Positions 17,653-25,774 of a stretch of 64,000 nt of DNA are shown one piece after another; the stretch's first letter is position 1, and each line of letters begins with the position of its first letter. The stretch is from Actinoplanes nipponensis (GTDB lineage: Bacteria; Actinomycetota; Actinomycetes; Mycobacteriales; Micromonosporaceae): NCBI RefSeq assembly GCF_016862275.1, contig NZ_BOMQ01000084.1, positions 1 to 64,000 of the forward strand, written 5' to 3'. Both the position numbers and the translations under genes were made by a program. Below the pieces are notes generated by a model. It saw only the letters and a program-made list of their open reading frames with translations. It did no database searches and was not told the DNA's origin.

Positions 17653-18450
17653 ATGAGCATGAGCACCCCGGGACCCGAGCGGGTCCCGTCCACCGTGAAG
17701 GTCGACAAGACGTCGGGCCAGGGCAAGCCGCCCGCCGCGAAGGCCGCCGGCGCCAAGTCGGCCGGCCGGCCGGGCGCCCGGCCGCAGGGCAAGGGCGGCG
17801 GCAAGGGCCGCAAGCCCACCGCGCCGGTCAAGGTCAGCGGTGGCCGCAACTGGGGTCCGATCGCGGTGGCCGGCGTGGTCGTGCTGATCGCGCTCGGCAT
17901 CATCGGGTACGGCGTGTTCGCCTCGATCAAGGGCACCGAGTCCTGGCAGGACCGGGCGGCCGGGATCGACGGCGTCGTCAACTACCGGGCGCAGAACAAC
18001 CCCGCGATCAACTCGCAGGAGCACAAGGAAGGCCCGCTCACCTACGTGACGAACCCGCCGGTGGGCGGCGCGCACAACTCGGTGTGGCAGAACTGCATGG
18101 GCGACGTCTACCCGCAGCCGATCGCCAACGAGCACGCGGTGCACAGCCTCGAGCACGGCGCCGTCTGGGTGACGTACAAGCAGGGCCTCGCCGCCGACCA
18201 GGTCGCCAAGCTCCAGGAGAAGGTCCAGGGCCGCGACTACATGCTGATGAGCCCGATCGCGAACCTCGACAAGAACATCTCCCTGCAGGCGTGGGGCTAC
18301 CAGCTCAAGGTCGACAACGCCGACGACAAGCGGATCGACGAGTTCATCAAGGCCCTGCGCCTGAACGCGTCCCTCGAGCCGAACGCCGCCTGCTCCAGCG
18401 GCAACACGAAGACCGGCCCGGTCGAAGCCGCCGCCCCCGCGGGCAACTGA
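17653..18450 (+). CDS. DUF3105 membrane-anchored protein
   Basis: Function unknown. 265 residues: a basic Lys/Gly/Ala/Pro-rich cytoplasmic head (1-65), one TM segment (about 70-92, GPIAVAGVVVLIALGII), then an extracytoplasmic domain with the DUF3105 hallmarks NPPVGGAHNSVWQNCMG and ANEHAVHSLEHGAVWVTY. The conserved His and Cys residues could bind a metal (inference). Start ATG follows GAGGAACG. Its stop overlaps the start of the DUF305 gene by one base; the pair next to argS recurs in actinobacteria, suggesting a shared envelope role, possibly copper or other metal handling. Confidence 0.9.
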   Translation: MSMSTPGPERVPSTVKVDKTSGQGKPPAAKAAGAKSAGRPGARPQGKGGGKGRKPTAPVKVSGGRNWGPIAVAGVVVLIALGIIGYGVFASIKGTESWQDRAAGIDGVVNYRAQNNPAINSQEHKEGPLTYVTNPPVGGAHNSVWQNCMGDVYPQPIANEHAVHSLEHGAVWVTYKQGLAADQVAKLQEKVQGRDYMLMSPIANLDKNISLQAWGYQLKVDNADDKRIDEFIKALRLNASLEPNAACSSGNTKTGPVEAAAPAGN

Positions 18451-19115
18451 TGTCCGTCTCGACCGCGTCGAGCGCGCCCGCCGGGACGCCGAGCGACGAC
18501 GCCGCCCCGGCCGGCCGCCGCCGGTTCGGGGCGGCGTGGCTCGCCGCGGCCCTCGCGTTCGGCCTGCTCGTCGGCCTGGCGATCGGCCTGCTGGGCCCCC
18601 GCCTGAGCACCCCGGGCGACGACTCCGTCGAGGCCGGCTTCCTGCGCGACATGAGCACCCACCACGCCCAGGCGGTGGAGATGTCGATGATCGCGCACGC
18701 GAACTCGACGAACCCGAAGGTCGTCACGCTGAGCGCGGACATCGCCCTGACCCAGCACGGCCAGATCGGCTACATGCAGGCCTGGCTGCGCGACTGGCAC
18801 CTGAGCCCGACCAGCTCGCAACCCCCGATGGCCTGGATGAAGGACTCGGCGGGCGCGGTGCAGAACGGCCTCATGCCGGGCATGGCCACCCCGGAGCAGC
18901 TCGCCCAGCTCCGTACGGCCACCGGCACGGCGCTGGACCGGCAGTTCCTGACCCTGATGCGCCAGCACCACCTGGGCGGCATCCACATGGCCCAGGAGAT
19001 CCTCGACGAATCGGACGACGCCGACGTCACGTGGCTGGCGGAGTCCCAGGTCCGCGGCCAGCAGAGCGAGATCAACCTGATCGACTCGATGCTCAAGCAG
19101 CTCCCCACGAGCTGA
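18450..19115 (+). CDS. DUF305 family membrane-anchored protein
   Basis: 221 residues: short head, one TM segment (about 30-50, WLAAALAFGLLVGLAIGLL) and a ferritin-like helical DUF305 domain outside the membrane. Metal-ligand-like motifs are DMSTHHAQAVEMSMIA and the internal repeat LMRQHHLGGIHMAQEIL, which mirror each other as in other family members. The ATG lies in TGATG, overlapping the DUF3105 stop, so translational coupling is likely. Some family members are linked to copper resistance; that role here is inference. Confidence 0.92.
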   Translation: MSVSTASSAPAGTPSDDAAPAGRRRFGAAWLAAALAFGLLVGLAIGLLGPRLSTPGDDSVEAGFLRDMSTHHAQAVEMSMIAHANSTNPKVVTLSADIALTQHGQIGYMQAWLRDWHLSPTSSQPPMAWMKDSAGAVQNGLMPGMATPEQLAQLRTATGTALDRQFLTLMRQHHLGGIHMAQEILDESDDADVTWLAESQVRGQQSEINLIDSMLKQLPTS

Positions 19116-19181
19116 CCGGCGGCGCGCCGCGGAACCGATTGGCGATGGCTCCGCGGCGCCTGCTAGGCTCATCACCGCTGA

Positions 19182-19253
19182 GCCCCCGTAGCTCAGGGGA
19201 TAGAGCGTCGCCCTCCGGAGGCGAAAGCGCAGGTTCGAATCCTGCCGGGGGCA
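19182..19253 (+). tRNA. tRNA-Arg (anticodon CCG)
   Basis: Full cloverleaf: acceptor stem GCCCCCG/CGGGGGC with discriminator A, D-arm GCTC..GAGC, anticodon stem TCGCC/GGCGA around loop CTCCGGA (anticodon CCG at 19215-19217), T-arm GCAGG-TTCGAAT-CCTGC. CCA is not encoded. A strong hairpin terminator follows 22 bp downstream. Confidence 0.97.
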
Positions 19254-19275
19254 CCCAGGCTTAGCAGGGCAGACG

Positions 19276-19310
19276 AGGCCATTGACCAGGCGAGAGCCGG
19301 TCAGTGGCCT
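19276..19310 (+). terminator. Terminator after tRNA-Arg
   Basis: Twelve-bp stem AGGCCATTGACC (19276-19287) with GGTCAGTGGCCT (19299-19310), one T-G wobble, extended by an inner GGC-GAGA-GCC stem-loop and followed by TTTCTTGT. Confidence 0.9.
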
Positions 19311-19947
19311 TTCTTGTCATGTCTGTAACCAGCCAACTGATGTGCGACGTGGATCCGCCCGGTGATGTGCGACAGGTTCCATCCATGGCGGGCAAACGTC
19401 CGGATCCGCCGAAGAGGGGATGTGCGCCGCGACGCGTGAGGGTTGCTCATGCTTCCGCTGCTGGGCGCAACCACGGCGGAACAACGCCGCATTGGCTTGC
19501 CGCCGCGAGATCGTCAAGCATGCTCACCAGTTGAAGATCCGAGAAGTCCTGCGCGGCGCCGACGTAGATCTCATCTTCGGGTGACCAGATCACGCTGACA
19601 TCAGCGATAGGCCCGTAGAACAGGTGGACCAAGGCTTCGAGGTATTCCCCGCGCATCTCGAGGCTCCAAGTGGGATCCATGCCGGGTGCTTCCAAGGGGC
19701 CGTCCAGCTTTACGGCGAGAGCGCTGGATTGCGCAGCAGCCCAAGACCGAAGGGCAACTCCGAGTTCGAGATCCCGGCTCTCGTACGGCTCGTCAGCTGG
19801 CTGGATCCGCAGTTGCATGCCAGAAAACTACGCTTTGGCCTATGCCGACATGAAGGTGCCCTGCCGCGATCCGCGCTCGCCTGTCGCAGATCATTGGGCG
19901 GACGACTGGCGCACATCACCCTGCGGAGCACACTTTCTTGTCATGTC
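19309..19947. repeat. 15-bp perfect direct repeat flanking a small gene
   Basis: CTTTCTTGTCATGTC occurs at 19309-19323, overlapping the T-run of the tRNA-Arg terminator, and again at 19933-19947. The 609 bp between the copies hold only the 123-residue orphan gene. The arrangement resembles a duplicated target or attachment site at a tRNA locus, but no integrase is present. Confidence 0.6.
19447..19818 (-). CDS. Hypothetical protein, 123 residues
   Basis: Not recognised. The acidic, soluble protein has no signal peptide or TM segment; visible features are an N-terminal beta-like half with PADEPYESRDLELG, a central tryptophan-containing LEMRGEYLEALVHLFYG and an acidic end. Composition is less GC-rich than the flanking core genes. 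It sits alone between two copies of a 15-bp repeat beside tRNA-Arg, downstream of the CHAT gene on the same strand. No clear ribosome site precedes the ATG. Small acidic orphans of this type are sometimes immunity proteins, but nothing here proves that. Confidence 0.65.
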   Translation of the reverse strand: MQLRIQPADEPYESRDLELGVALRSWAAAQSSALAVKLDGPLEAPGMDPTWSLEMRGEYLEALVHLFYGPIADVSVIWSPEDEIYVGAAQDFSDLQLVSMLDDLAAASQCGVVPPWLRPAAEA

Positions 19948-19972
19948 CGGTTGTGTACTCCCCACCTCGGGA

Positions 19973-22900
19973 CTAGACGGGTCCCAGCCGCGCCCGACTC
20001 AGCGCTTGAGCCGCCGCCGCCCTGCACGCCTCGGCTCGGCTCAGTCGTTCGCGGTACGCCTGCGGGCGGTCACGGCTGAGCCGTCGCAGGATGCGCACCG
20101 CTTCGTCAGCCGCCGCTGATGCTTGGTCCTGCCTGACGTCCAACGCCAGCAGCAGCGCAGCCTGGTGTCCCAGATACTCGGCAAGCTCGGCGGTCGACTC
20201 CTCGGCGCCGTCGGCGGCCATTGCGCGGACGGTCGCTACGCTCGCGGCCACGGCCGAGAGTGCCTCTCCTGTCCTCTGACCGCTGGCGTGCAGGAGGCCG
20301 AGCCCGTGCAACGCGTGAGCTAGTTCGCGGTCGTATTCACCCGGGCGGGCTTCGGACAGCTCCCGAAATACCTGCACTGCCTCGCGCATGGGGCCCGCGG
20401 CGTCGTCGCGCTGGTCTGTCCCGCTCAGCGCCATGGCTTGCTCATACAAGGACTCGGCAAGCTTCGGCGCGAACTCCGGTGCGTCGGCCGCGAGGGACCG
20501 GTACGTGTTGACCGCGTCTGCCGCAACGTCCCGGGCCTGCTCGAAGTGGTCCGACTCCAGCAGGTGCTGACAGAGCAAGTGAAGTGCGTCGGCCAGGGCA
20601 GGAGTCCGAGACGGGTCGGTGACTGCGAGCCGGCGATAGACCTCCGCCGCCTCCGCCAGTGACGTCAACGCGTCTTCGTTGCGCTCCTGTCGGGCCAGGA
20701 CCACCGCAGTGTTGTGCAACGCCTGGGCGAGTGAGAGCTCGGAGTCCGCAGCGCCGGTGTCCGCCAACCGACGGTAGATCTCCACGGCGTCGGTGAGGCT
20801 CATCTCGGCCTCGTCGAATCTCCTCTCTCCCGCCAGGCGAACGCCGCGACGACTCAGGTCATCGGCAAGAGCTCGTTCTGGTGTCGGCCGAGGCAGGTCG
20901 CCGTCGGACACGAGCGGGGCAGATGCGGCCAGGGGTTGCGGCGCCGCAGCGGCTGCATTCTTGATCTGGTCGAGTGCGGCTCCCATCGCAGGACTGAACT
21001 CCACCAGTTCGGGGGGTTCCGAGGAACGACCGGACAACGGTGGGAGCCCCGCACCGGCCCATCTGATCGACATGAAGTCCGCGAACTCCGGGGTCAACTG
21101 CTCCAGATAGGTGGCGAAGTTCACTTCCACCGTCTGCAGATTGTGCTCGTGCCCGGATTCGGCGAAACAGACAGCCGCATGGATCAGATATTCGCCGGCC
21201 TGCTCCATCCTGTCGTGTCTGTAGTAGGCGCGCCCGAGTGCGTTGTAGGCCGCGCCGGCGCCGAGGCGGTCCCCCGTCGCCTCGAAGCGGGTCGCCGCTT
21301 CGGTGAACGCGGACACCGCCGCGGCGAGATTCCCGGCCGCCAACTCGACGGTCCCCAGAACTGCCTGCGCATTCGCGTATGTCCGATCGTCCGTGGACAG
21401 CTTGGCCAGGGATACCGCTCGTCGAGCGGCCTCACCCGCCTTCGACATCTCCCCCTGTGTCTGGCTCGCGCGTGCACGTACCTGGTACAGGTAGCTGAGC
21501 AGATCGGGGCTGTCCTCCGCTGATTCATCGATGGCGATGGTTGCGACGAGCTCGACCACCAGCTGAGGGTCCGCGGCGAGCTGGCTCACGTAATGGGCGA
21601 TCTGAACGGCGAGCGCGCTGTCGCTGATCTCGGCGATCAACCGCGAAGCGGCCATCATGGAGTCCCTGAAGCCGCTCCAGTCGCTGGTGGCTTCGGCCAG
21701 CCTGCCCTGGTAGAACAACAACCTTGCCCGTAGGTCGGCCGGCACCGCACCCGTCGTTGACCGAATCCGTGCCTGCGCTGTCTCGGTCCATCGGTGGGCC
21801 TGGTCGAACTGGCGGCGCGACAGCGCCAGTTCCGCCAGCTGAAGCGCCGTGGCCACCTCGACGTCCGGAGGCTGCGAGCCGAGCGCGGATCGTGTCACGC
21901 ACAGCGCCAGTACCCGCCGGCCACGGTCGGCCTCGCCCACCCGCAGCAGTTGCAAGCCGAACTGGCGTGCGTAGCCAAGTTGCCCATGTTCGATGGCAAG
22001 GTCGGCCGCATGGTCGAGCAGCTCCACCGCTAGCCCTGGTTCCCTGCCTTCCTGCAGGCAGACGCGTACCGCGGACAGGAATGCCAACGCCTGCTCATGA
22101 TCGACCGGGGCGACAGCGGATTGCGCCCGCATCACCGAGGGCAGCATCGGATGGAGCGCTCCCTGCTTGTCCGCCAGACCTGCCGCCTGCAACAACGACA
22201 TCACCTGAGCCCCATCGTTCTCCGCTCCGGCGCCGTGCATCTCCCGCAAGGCTTCGCCCAACACCGGCGGATTGACCGCCGGACCATGCAGCAGGATCTG
22301 CGGGATGGCTCGCGCCAGCACCGGCTCCCGTAAGCAGTGCAATACCGGTCCTAGCCGCTCACCGTCCTTGTCGATGACGGCCGGGATCCCGGCTTTCTCC
22401 CGCAGCGCGTGCAGCAGGTCGCCAGCCGACGTACGGTCCAGCCGGAGTGCGGCAACGTGCCGGGTCAGGGCCGGATGACCATTCAGAACCGTTACCAAGT
22501 TCGAGAAGTGCCCCTCCGGGGCCACACGGGTTCCGCCCACATCATCGGGACGGCTGCGTCCACGCTCGGCTCGCACCAACGCCCACCGGTCGTCCTCCCC
22601 CAAGCCGGGCACGAGCAGGGTGGATGAGCGGCACCCGGCTTGCAGCCAGGAACTGTCCCGGCGCCCGGCCGCCAGGACCACCGAGGTGCCGGCCCGTACC
22701 CGCCCTACCAGCCTCGCCAGACGATCTCGATCGGTGTCGGTGTAGGTGTAGGTGCCGGGCAATGCGAGACCGTCGACTGGCCGATCCGCGACGTGGGTAT
22801 GGTCCCAGATCACTATCCGAGGGTGGTCGTTGAGAGCGTCGACGACAAATGTCTCGAGATGGTCGTCCGCTGGACGCACCGCGGGTGTGTTCGGTAACGA

Positions 22901-24397
22901 CTGAGCCATCGTCCACAACACATCGGAGGCGTCAGACCGCTCCTCGAAGTCGATCCGAAGGGCCGGGCGATGATCGCCAGTTCGATCCCGCCACCACAGA
23001 AACTCCGACAGCAGCGCCGTCTTGCCCTGACCGATGATTCCGTGCAGATACACCAGCTGGAAGCCAGTGTCGACCGCACGATCCAGCGCCTGTATCAGCT
23101 CGTCGCGCCCGACGAACAGCTCGTTCCCGGCCGGCGCGGACAACGGCACGGCGGCGTCAGGCGTGAACGCCGGCGGCCACATCGCGACCGCGCCCCGCAC
23201 GTCGGGGTGAAGATCCTCGTCGGCCCGACTGTAGACGACCGGAATGAGCCAGTCCTCCACAGCTATTGCTCCGCCGACGCACGTCCGCTCCGGTCGCTGC
23301 TTCATCAGCCGCCGACCGCTCAGCGCGGCGTCCGCGGAGCACGACCCCTCAGCCAGGCAGTGGTAGAAGGCCTCAACGAACGGGGCGACGGCATCACGAT
23401 GCAGGTTGTACCCCATCGCCGTGACTTCCTCGACCCGGGAGTGCTGCAGCAGACCGGTGGCCAGGGAGACGTACGGCAGCACCGCCGCACCCTCGGCTTT
23501 CCCGGACCGGCACGCGTTTATCACGATTGTGCGGGGACATCGCTCGCCGAGCGCCTGCACCAGTTGCCGCGACGAATACGGGCGAAGGTTGCCGTCAATG
23601 TCGGGTAGAAGTAGATGAGCCTGCTCAAGGCCGTCGCTGGTCGCGCCCCACCAGCCGTGACAGTCGAAATGCAGCACATCCCAGTGGCGCCCATGCGCAC
23701 CGGTCGCCTGGACGAGCGCATCCAGCGTGGCGGGCCGGAGCAAGGTCAATCGGACGTCGGCCGACGCGGCCAGGTCGCGCCCGATGATCCGGTACGGGAT
23801 GTCATTGGCGACCGACCTCGCCGTGACCAGAAGAACTTCGAGACCGGCTGCCCGAACGGCGCCCTCTGGTCGATCCCGGGTCGCCACTTCGCCGGTGTAG
23901 CACCGCTCCAGCACCGCGGAGAGGCCAATCGGTTCGGACATCTCCCCGAACAGCGCCTCCCACGGCCAGGCCAATACGGTGGGATCGTCCGAAAGAACCG
24001 CTATCCGATGACCTTGAAACAGCGCCCCGCTCACCGCCTCGGTCAGCGCCGCCCGCGCGGATCGGGTCGAGAACAAGTGGTGGAATACGTATCGTCCCCA
24101 GTCGCGCAGGGCCTCCAGGACGTACCGGGAGCGGTGATCGCCAGGTCTGGTGGGATGGTGTACGTAGTCCTCCAGATACCAGGACAACGCCTCGGCCAAG
24201 GTGGTGTCCCGATCCACCGGCACGGGCCAGACTCGTGGTGGCGGCGCATGAGCGGGCGGCGCCAATGACTCCCGTAGCGCGGTCAGCGCAAACGACGAGT
24301 CATCCCCCGACGCCGGCACCAGAGCCGATCGTCGCCACCGCACCTCGAACAGCGGTTCGTCTCCTCGTCCGACCTGTGCGATTTCGAGCACCGCCAC
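19973..24397 (-). CDS. CHAT protease - STAND-like NTPase - TPR protein
   Basis: Predicted signalling or defence protease of 1474 residues. Domains in order: N-terminal region (1-180) of unknown fold; CHAT caspase-like protease (about 185-390) with catalytic pair His247 (LHFDCHGWWG) and Cys296 (VINACRSGK); linker FVGRDELIQAL; P-loop NTPase with Walker A GIIGQGKT (453-460) and Walker B-like RIVIWDH (527-533); then helical repeats in two blocks (about 770-1110 and 1190-1450), the second a clear TPR array (DLSRRGVRLAGERRFDEAEM; ALHNTAVVLARQERNEDALT). This is the layout of STAND proteins, in which repeats sense a ligand and release the effector. Less GC-rich than its neighbours, near tRNA-Arg, with a small gene 36 bp upstream in the same direction. 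What it senses and cuts is unknown. Confidence 0.88.
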   Translation of the reverse strand: MAVLEIAQVGRGDEPLFEVRWRRSALVPASGDDSSFALTALRESLAPPAHAPPPRVWPVPVDRDTTLAEALSWYLEDYVHHPTRPGDHRSRYVLEALRDWGRYVFHHLFSTRSARAALTEAVSGALFQGHRIAVLSDDPTVLAWPWEALFGEMSEPIGLSAVLERCYTGEVATRDRPEGAVRAAGLEVLLVTARSVANDIPYRIIGRDLAASADVRLTLLRPATLDALVQATGAHGRHWDVLHFDCHGWWGATSDGLEQAHLLLPDIDGNLRPYSSRQLVQALGERCPRTIVINACRSGKAEGAAVLPYVSLATGLLQHSRVEEVTAMGYNLHRDAVAPFVEAFYHCLAEGSCSADAALSGRRLMKQRPERTCVGGAIAVEDWLIPVVYSRADEDLHPDVRGAVAMWPPAFTPDAAVPLSAPAGNELFVGRDELIQALDRAVDTGFQLVYLHGIIGQGKTALLSEFLWWRDRTGDHRPALRIDFEERSDASDVLWTMAQSLPNTPAVRPADDHLETFVVDALNDHPRIVIWDHTHVADRPVDGLALPGTYTYTDTDRDRLARLVGRVRAGTSVVLAAGRRDSSWLQAGCRSSTLLVPGLGEDDRWALVRAERGRSRPDDVGGTRVAPEGHFSNLVTVLNGHPALTRHVAALRLDRTSAGDLLHALREKAGIPAVIDKDGERLGPVLHCLREPVLARAIPQILLHGPAVNPPVLGEALREMHGAGAENDGAQVMSLLQAAGLADKQGALHPMLPSVMRAQSAVAPVDHEQALAFLSAVRVCLQEGREPGLAVELLDHAADLAIEHGQLGYARQFGLQLLRVGEADRGRRVLALCVTRSALGSQPPDVEVATALQLAELALSRRQFDQAHRWTETAQARIRSTTGAVPADLRARLLFYQGRLAEATSDWSGFRDSMMAASRLIAEISDSALAVQIAHYVSQLAADPQLVVELVATIAIDESAEDSPDLLSYLYQVRARASQTQGEMSKAGEAARRAVSLAKLSTDDRTYANAQAVLGTVELAAGNLAAAVSAFTEAATRFEATGDRLGAGAAYNALGRAYYRHDRMEQAGEYLIHAAVCFAESGHEHNLQTVEVNFATYLEQLTPEFADFMSIRWAGAGLPPLSGRSSEPPELVEFSPAMGAALDQIKNAAAAAPQPLAASAPLVSDGDLPRPTPERALADDLSRRGVRLAGERRFDEAEMSLTDAVEIYRRLADTGAADSELSLAQALHNTAVVLARQERNEDALTSLAEAAEVYRRLAVTDPSRTPALADALHLLCQHLLESDHFEQARDVAADAVNTYRSLAADAPEFAPKLAESLYEQAMALSGTDQRDDAAGPMREAVQVFRELSEARPGEYDRELAHALHGLGLLHASGQRTGEALSAVAASVATVRAMAADGAEESTAELAEYLGHQAALLLALDVRQDQASAAADEAVRILRRLSRDRPQAYRERLSRAEACRAAAAQALSRARLGPV

Positions 24398-24433
24398 ACC
24401 GTCACCCGCCTTCCCGCTGCGGCCTCGGTCCGG

Positions 24434-24949
24434 TTACCTGCTCTGCACCAGTTCGAGGAGAGCGCGCATCAGCTTGAGCAGCTCCGCCTGAATGGCTTTG
24501 CTGGCCGGGTTGAGCCGGAACTCGAAGATCCACTGTCCGTTCTTGTCCCGCTCCAGCTTGACGTACATGTTGAGCACCACCAGAGCGAGCGTGGCCGCGC
24601 TGACAAACGAGATCGGATCGACAGCGAAGTCGCGATCATGGCTTCGCACGCCGCCGCCCGATCCGCTCCGCACCGCGTTCACCGCGCGCCGGTAGGCCGG
24701 GTCGGCAGCCAACACGCTCAGGGCCTGACCGGCGATGTCGACTGTCTCGGTGCTGGCGGCCGCCGCGTCCGCGTCCGGCACCTGCAGGCCGTGCCGGAGG
24801 CCCTCAACGAGGGGATCGCGGGCGGCGTCGGAAGCGAGCTGCGATGCTTCGCTGACGTCTTGTCGCGACTCGTAGAGGACCTTGCGCAGGATGGCCTCGG
24901 CACCACCGGTCTCACTGGAAGGAATGACGGAGCGAGGTTCGTGGCTCAT
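24434..24949 (-). CDS. Small partner gene of the CHAT protein, hypothetical
   Basis: 171 residues, not recognised. An N-terminal helical half (EAILRKVLYESRQDVSEASQLASDA) is followed by a Gly/Ser linker, a hydrophobic segment ISFVSAATLALVVLNMYV (about residues 113-130), a short beta-like KNGQWIFEFRLN and a C-terminal amphipathic helix AIQAELLKLMRALLELV. The ATG at 24949 has GGAGG 8 bases upstream; the open frame extends further up through an 18-bp repeat but that part lacks protein character. It lies 36 bp upstream of the CHAT-NTPase-TPR gene on the same strand, so the two are probably one operon and this may be its membrane anchor, substrate or regulator (inference). Confidence 0.75.
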   Translation of the reverse strand: MSHEPRSVIPSSETGGAEAILRKVLYESRQDVSEASQLASDAARDPLVEGLRHGLQVPDADAAAASTETVDIAGQALSVLAADPAYRRAVNAVRSGSGGGVRSHDRDFAVDPISFVSAATLALVVLNMYVKLERDKNGQWIFEFRLNPASKAIQAELLKLMRALLELVQSR

Positions 24950-24960
24950 GGTGAAGTTTC

Positions 24961-24996
24961 CTCCGTTATTCCGAACGCCTCCGTTGTTCCGAACGC
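24961..24996 (-). repeat. 18-bp tandem repeat carrying duplicated ribosome site
   Basis: On the minus strand two 18-bp units, GCGTTCGGAACAACGGAG and GCGTTCGGAATAACGGAG, lie head to tail (17 of 18 identical). Each ends in CGGAGG, and the proximal one supplies the Shine-Dalgarno of the 24434-24949 gene. The units could also be an operator. Confidence 0.75.
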
Positions 24997-25144
24997 CACA
25001 GCAGCCGGGCGGAGACGCGAGAATCAGCACTTCTGCAGCTCCGGAGGCTGAACCGACACCAGCCTACTCCCGCCGTATCCCGACGGGCGGACTTACGACA
25101 CCGCTCTCCCCCGTGTCAGATTAATGACGAATTGGCGGTGAGAA

Positions 25145-25176
25145 GTGATCCGCCCTGATCACGAAAGGGCGATCAC
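25145..25176. other. Hairpin in the CHAT cassette/MarR divergent gap
   Basis: GTGATCCGCCCT (25145-25156) pairs with AGGGCGATCAC (25166-25176) with one bulged base. It lies between the CHAT operon and the MarR gene, which point away from each other, so a terminator is unlikely; an operator or insulating structure is possible. Confidence 0.45.
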
Positions 25177-25221
25177 GCAATCGGACCGGCCGGCGGGGAG
25201 TGGGTGGAACACCCGAACCGC

Positions 25222-25246
25222 ACTTCGAATTCAAAGCAAGTAAGAT
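25222..25246 (+). promoter_or_regulatory. marR promoter with degenerate copy of the qor operator
   Basis: ACTTCG-AATT-CAAAGC (25222-25237) matches GCTTCG-N4-CGAAGC with two mismatches and the same spacing as the two operators before the oxidoreductase at 26785. TAAGAT (25241-25246) is a -10 box ending 6 bases before the GTG, implying a leaderless transcript. The operator would overlap the -35/-10 region, fitting autorepression. Confidence 0.6.
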
Positions 25247-25252
25247 CGCCGG

Positions 25253-25759
25253 GTGAGCGACCCGGCCCCCGGCCTGAACTCCGAGCAACTCGGCGCGTAC
25301 TTCGCCCTGATGGAGGTCAGCAGCCTTCTCCAGTACGCCGTCGACGAGCACCTCCGCGCCGACGGCGACCTCAGCTACGTCCAGTTCCAGATCCTGGCCC
25401 GGCTGGTGGACGCCCCCGAGGGCCGCCTGCGGATGACCGACCTGGCCGACGGTGTCGTCTACAGCCGCAGCGGGCTCACCTACCAGGCGGGGCTGCTGGA
25501 CAAGCGTGGCCTGATCACCCGCTCACCCTCGCCGGACGACGAGCGCAGTGTCATGGTGACCGTCACCGACGCCGGCCGGGAGCTGATCGCCCGGGTCCTT
25601 CCCGGGCATGTCGACCGCGTCCGGCAGTTGCTGTTCGAACCGATGACCGGCAAGGACCTCGCCGCCCTCAGCACCGTGCTCGGCCGCGTCCGGGACCACA
25701 TGCGCGCCACCCCGCCGCGGTCGGCCAAGCCCCGCGCCGGCCGTAACCGAGCCGGCTGA
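25253..25759 (+). CDS. MarR-family transcriptional regulator
   Basis: 168 residues, winged helix. LSYVQFQILARLVDAPEGRLRMTDLADGVVYSRSGLTYQAGLLDKRGLI carries the HTH (recognition helix around SRSGLTYQAGLL) and SPSPDDERSVMVTVTDAG is the wing. A basic tail (PPRSAKPRAGRNRAG) ends the protein. The GTG start has no ribosome site but a TAAGAT box 6 bases upstream, so it is probably read from a leaderless mRNA. The related palindromes before this gene and before the quinone oxidoreductase at 26785 suggest it represses both; the inducer would be a quinone or electrophile (inference). Confidence 0.9.
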   Translation: MSDPAPGLNSEQLGAYFALMEVSSLLQYAVDEHLRADGDLSYVQFQILARLVDAPEGRLRMTDLADGVVYSRSGLTYQAGLLDKRGLITRSPSPDDERSVMVTVTDAGRELIARVLPGHVDRVRQLLFEPMTGKDLAALSTVLGRVRDHMRATPPRSAKPRAGRNRAG

Positions 25760-25774
25760 GGGGCGGCGGGCGGG

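Noticed and set aside
25145-25176. Hairpin near 25145 as a terminator
   Set aside because: The genes on either side are transcribed away from it, and there is no T-run.
19182-25252. Complete integrative element inserted at tRNA-Arg
   Set aside because: No integrase, no replication or transfer genes, and no copy of the tRNA 3' end at the far side. Only the 15-bp repeat near 19309 and 19933 remains as a weak hint.
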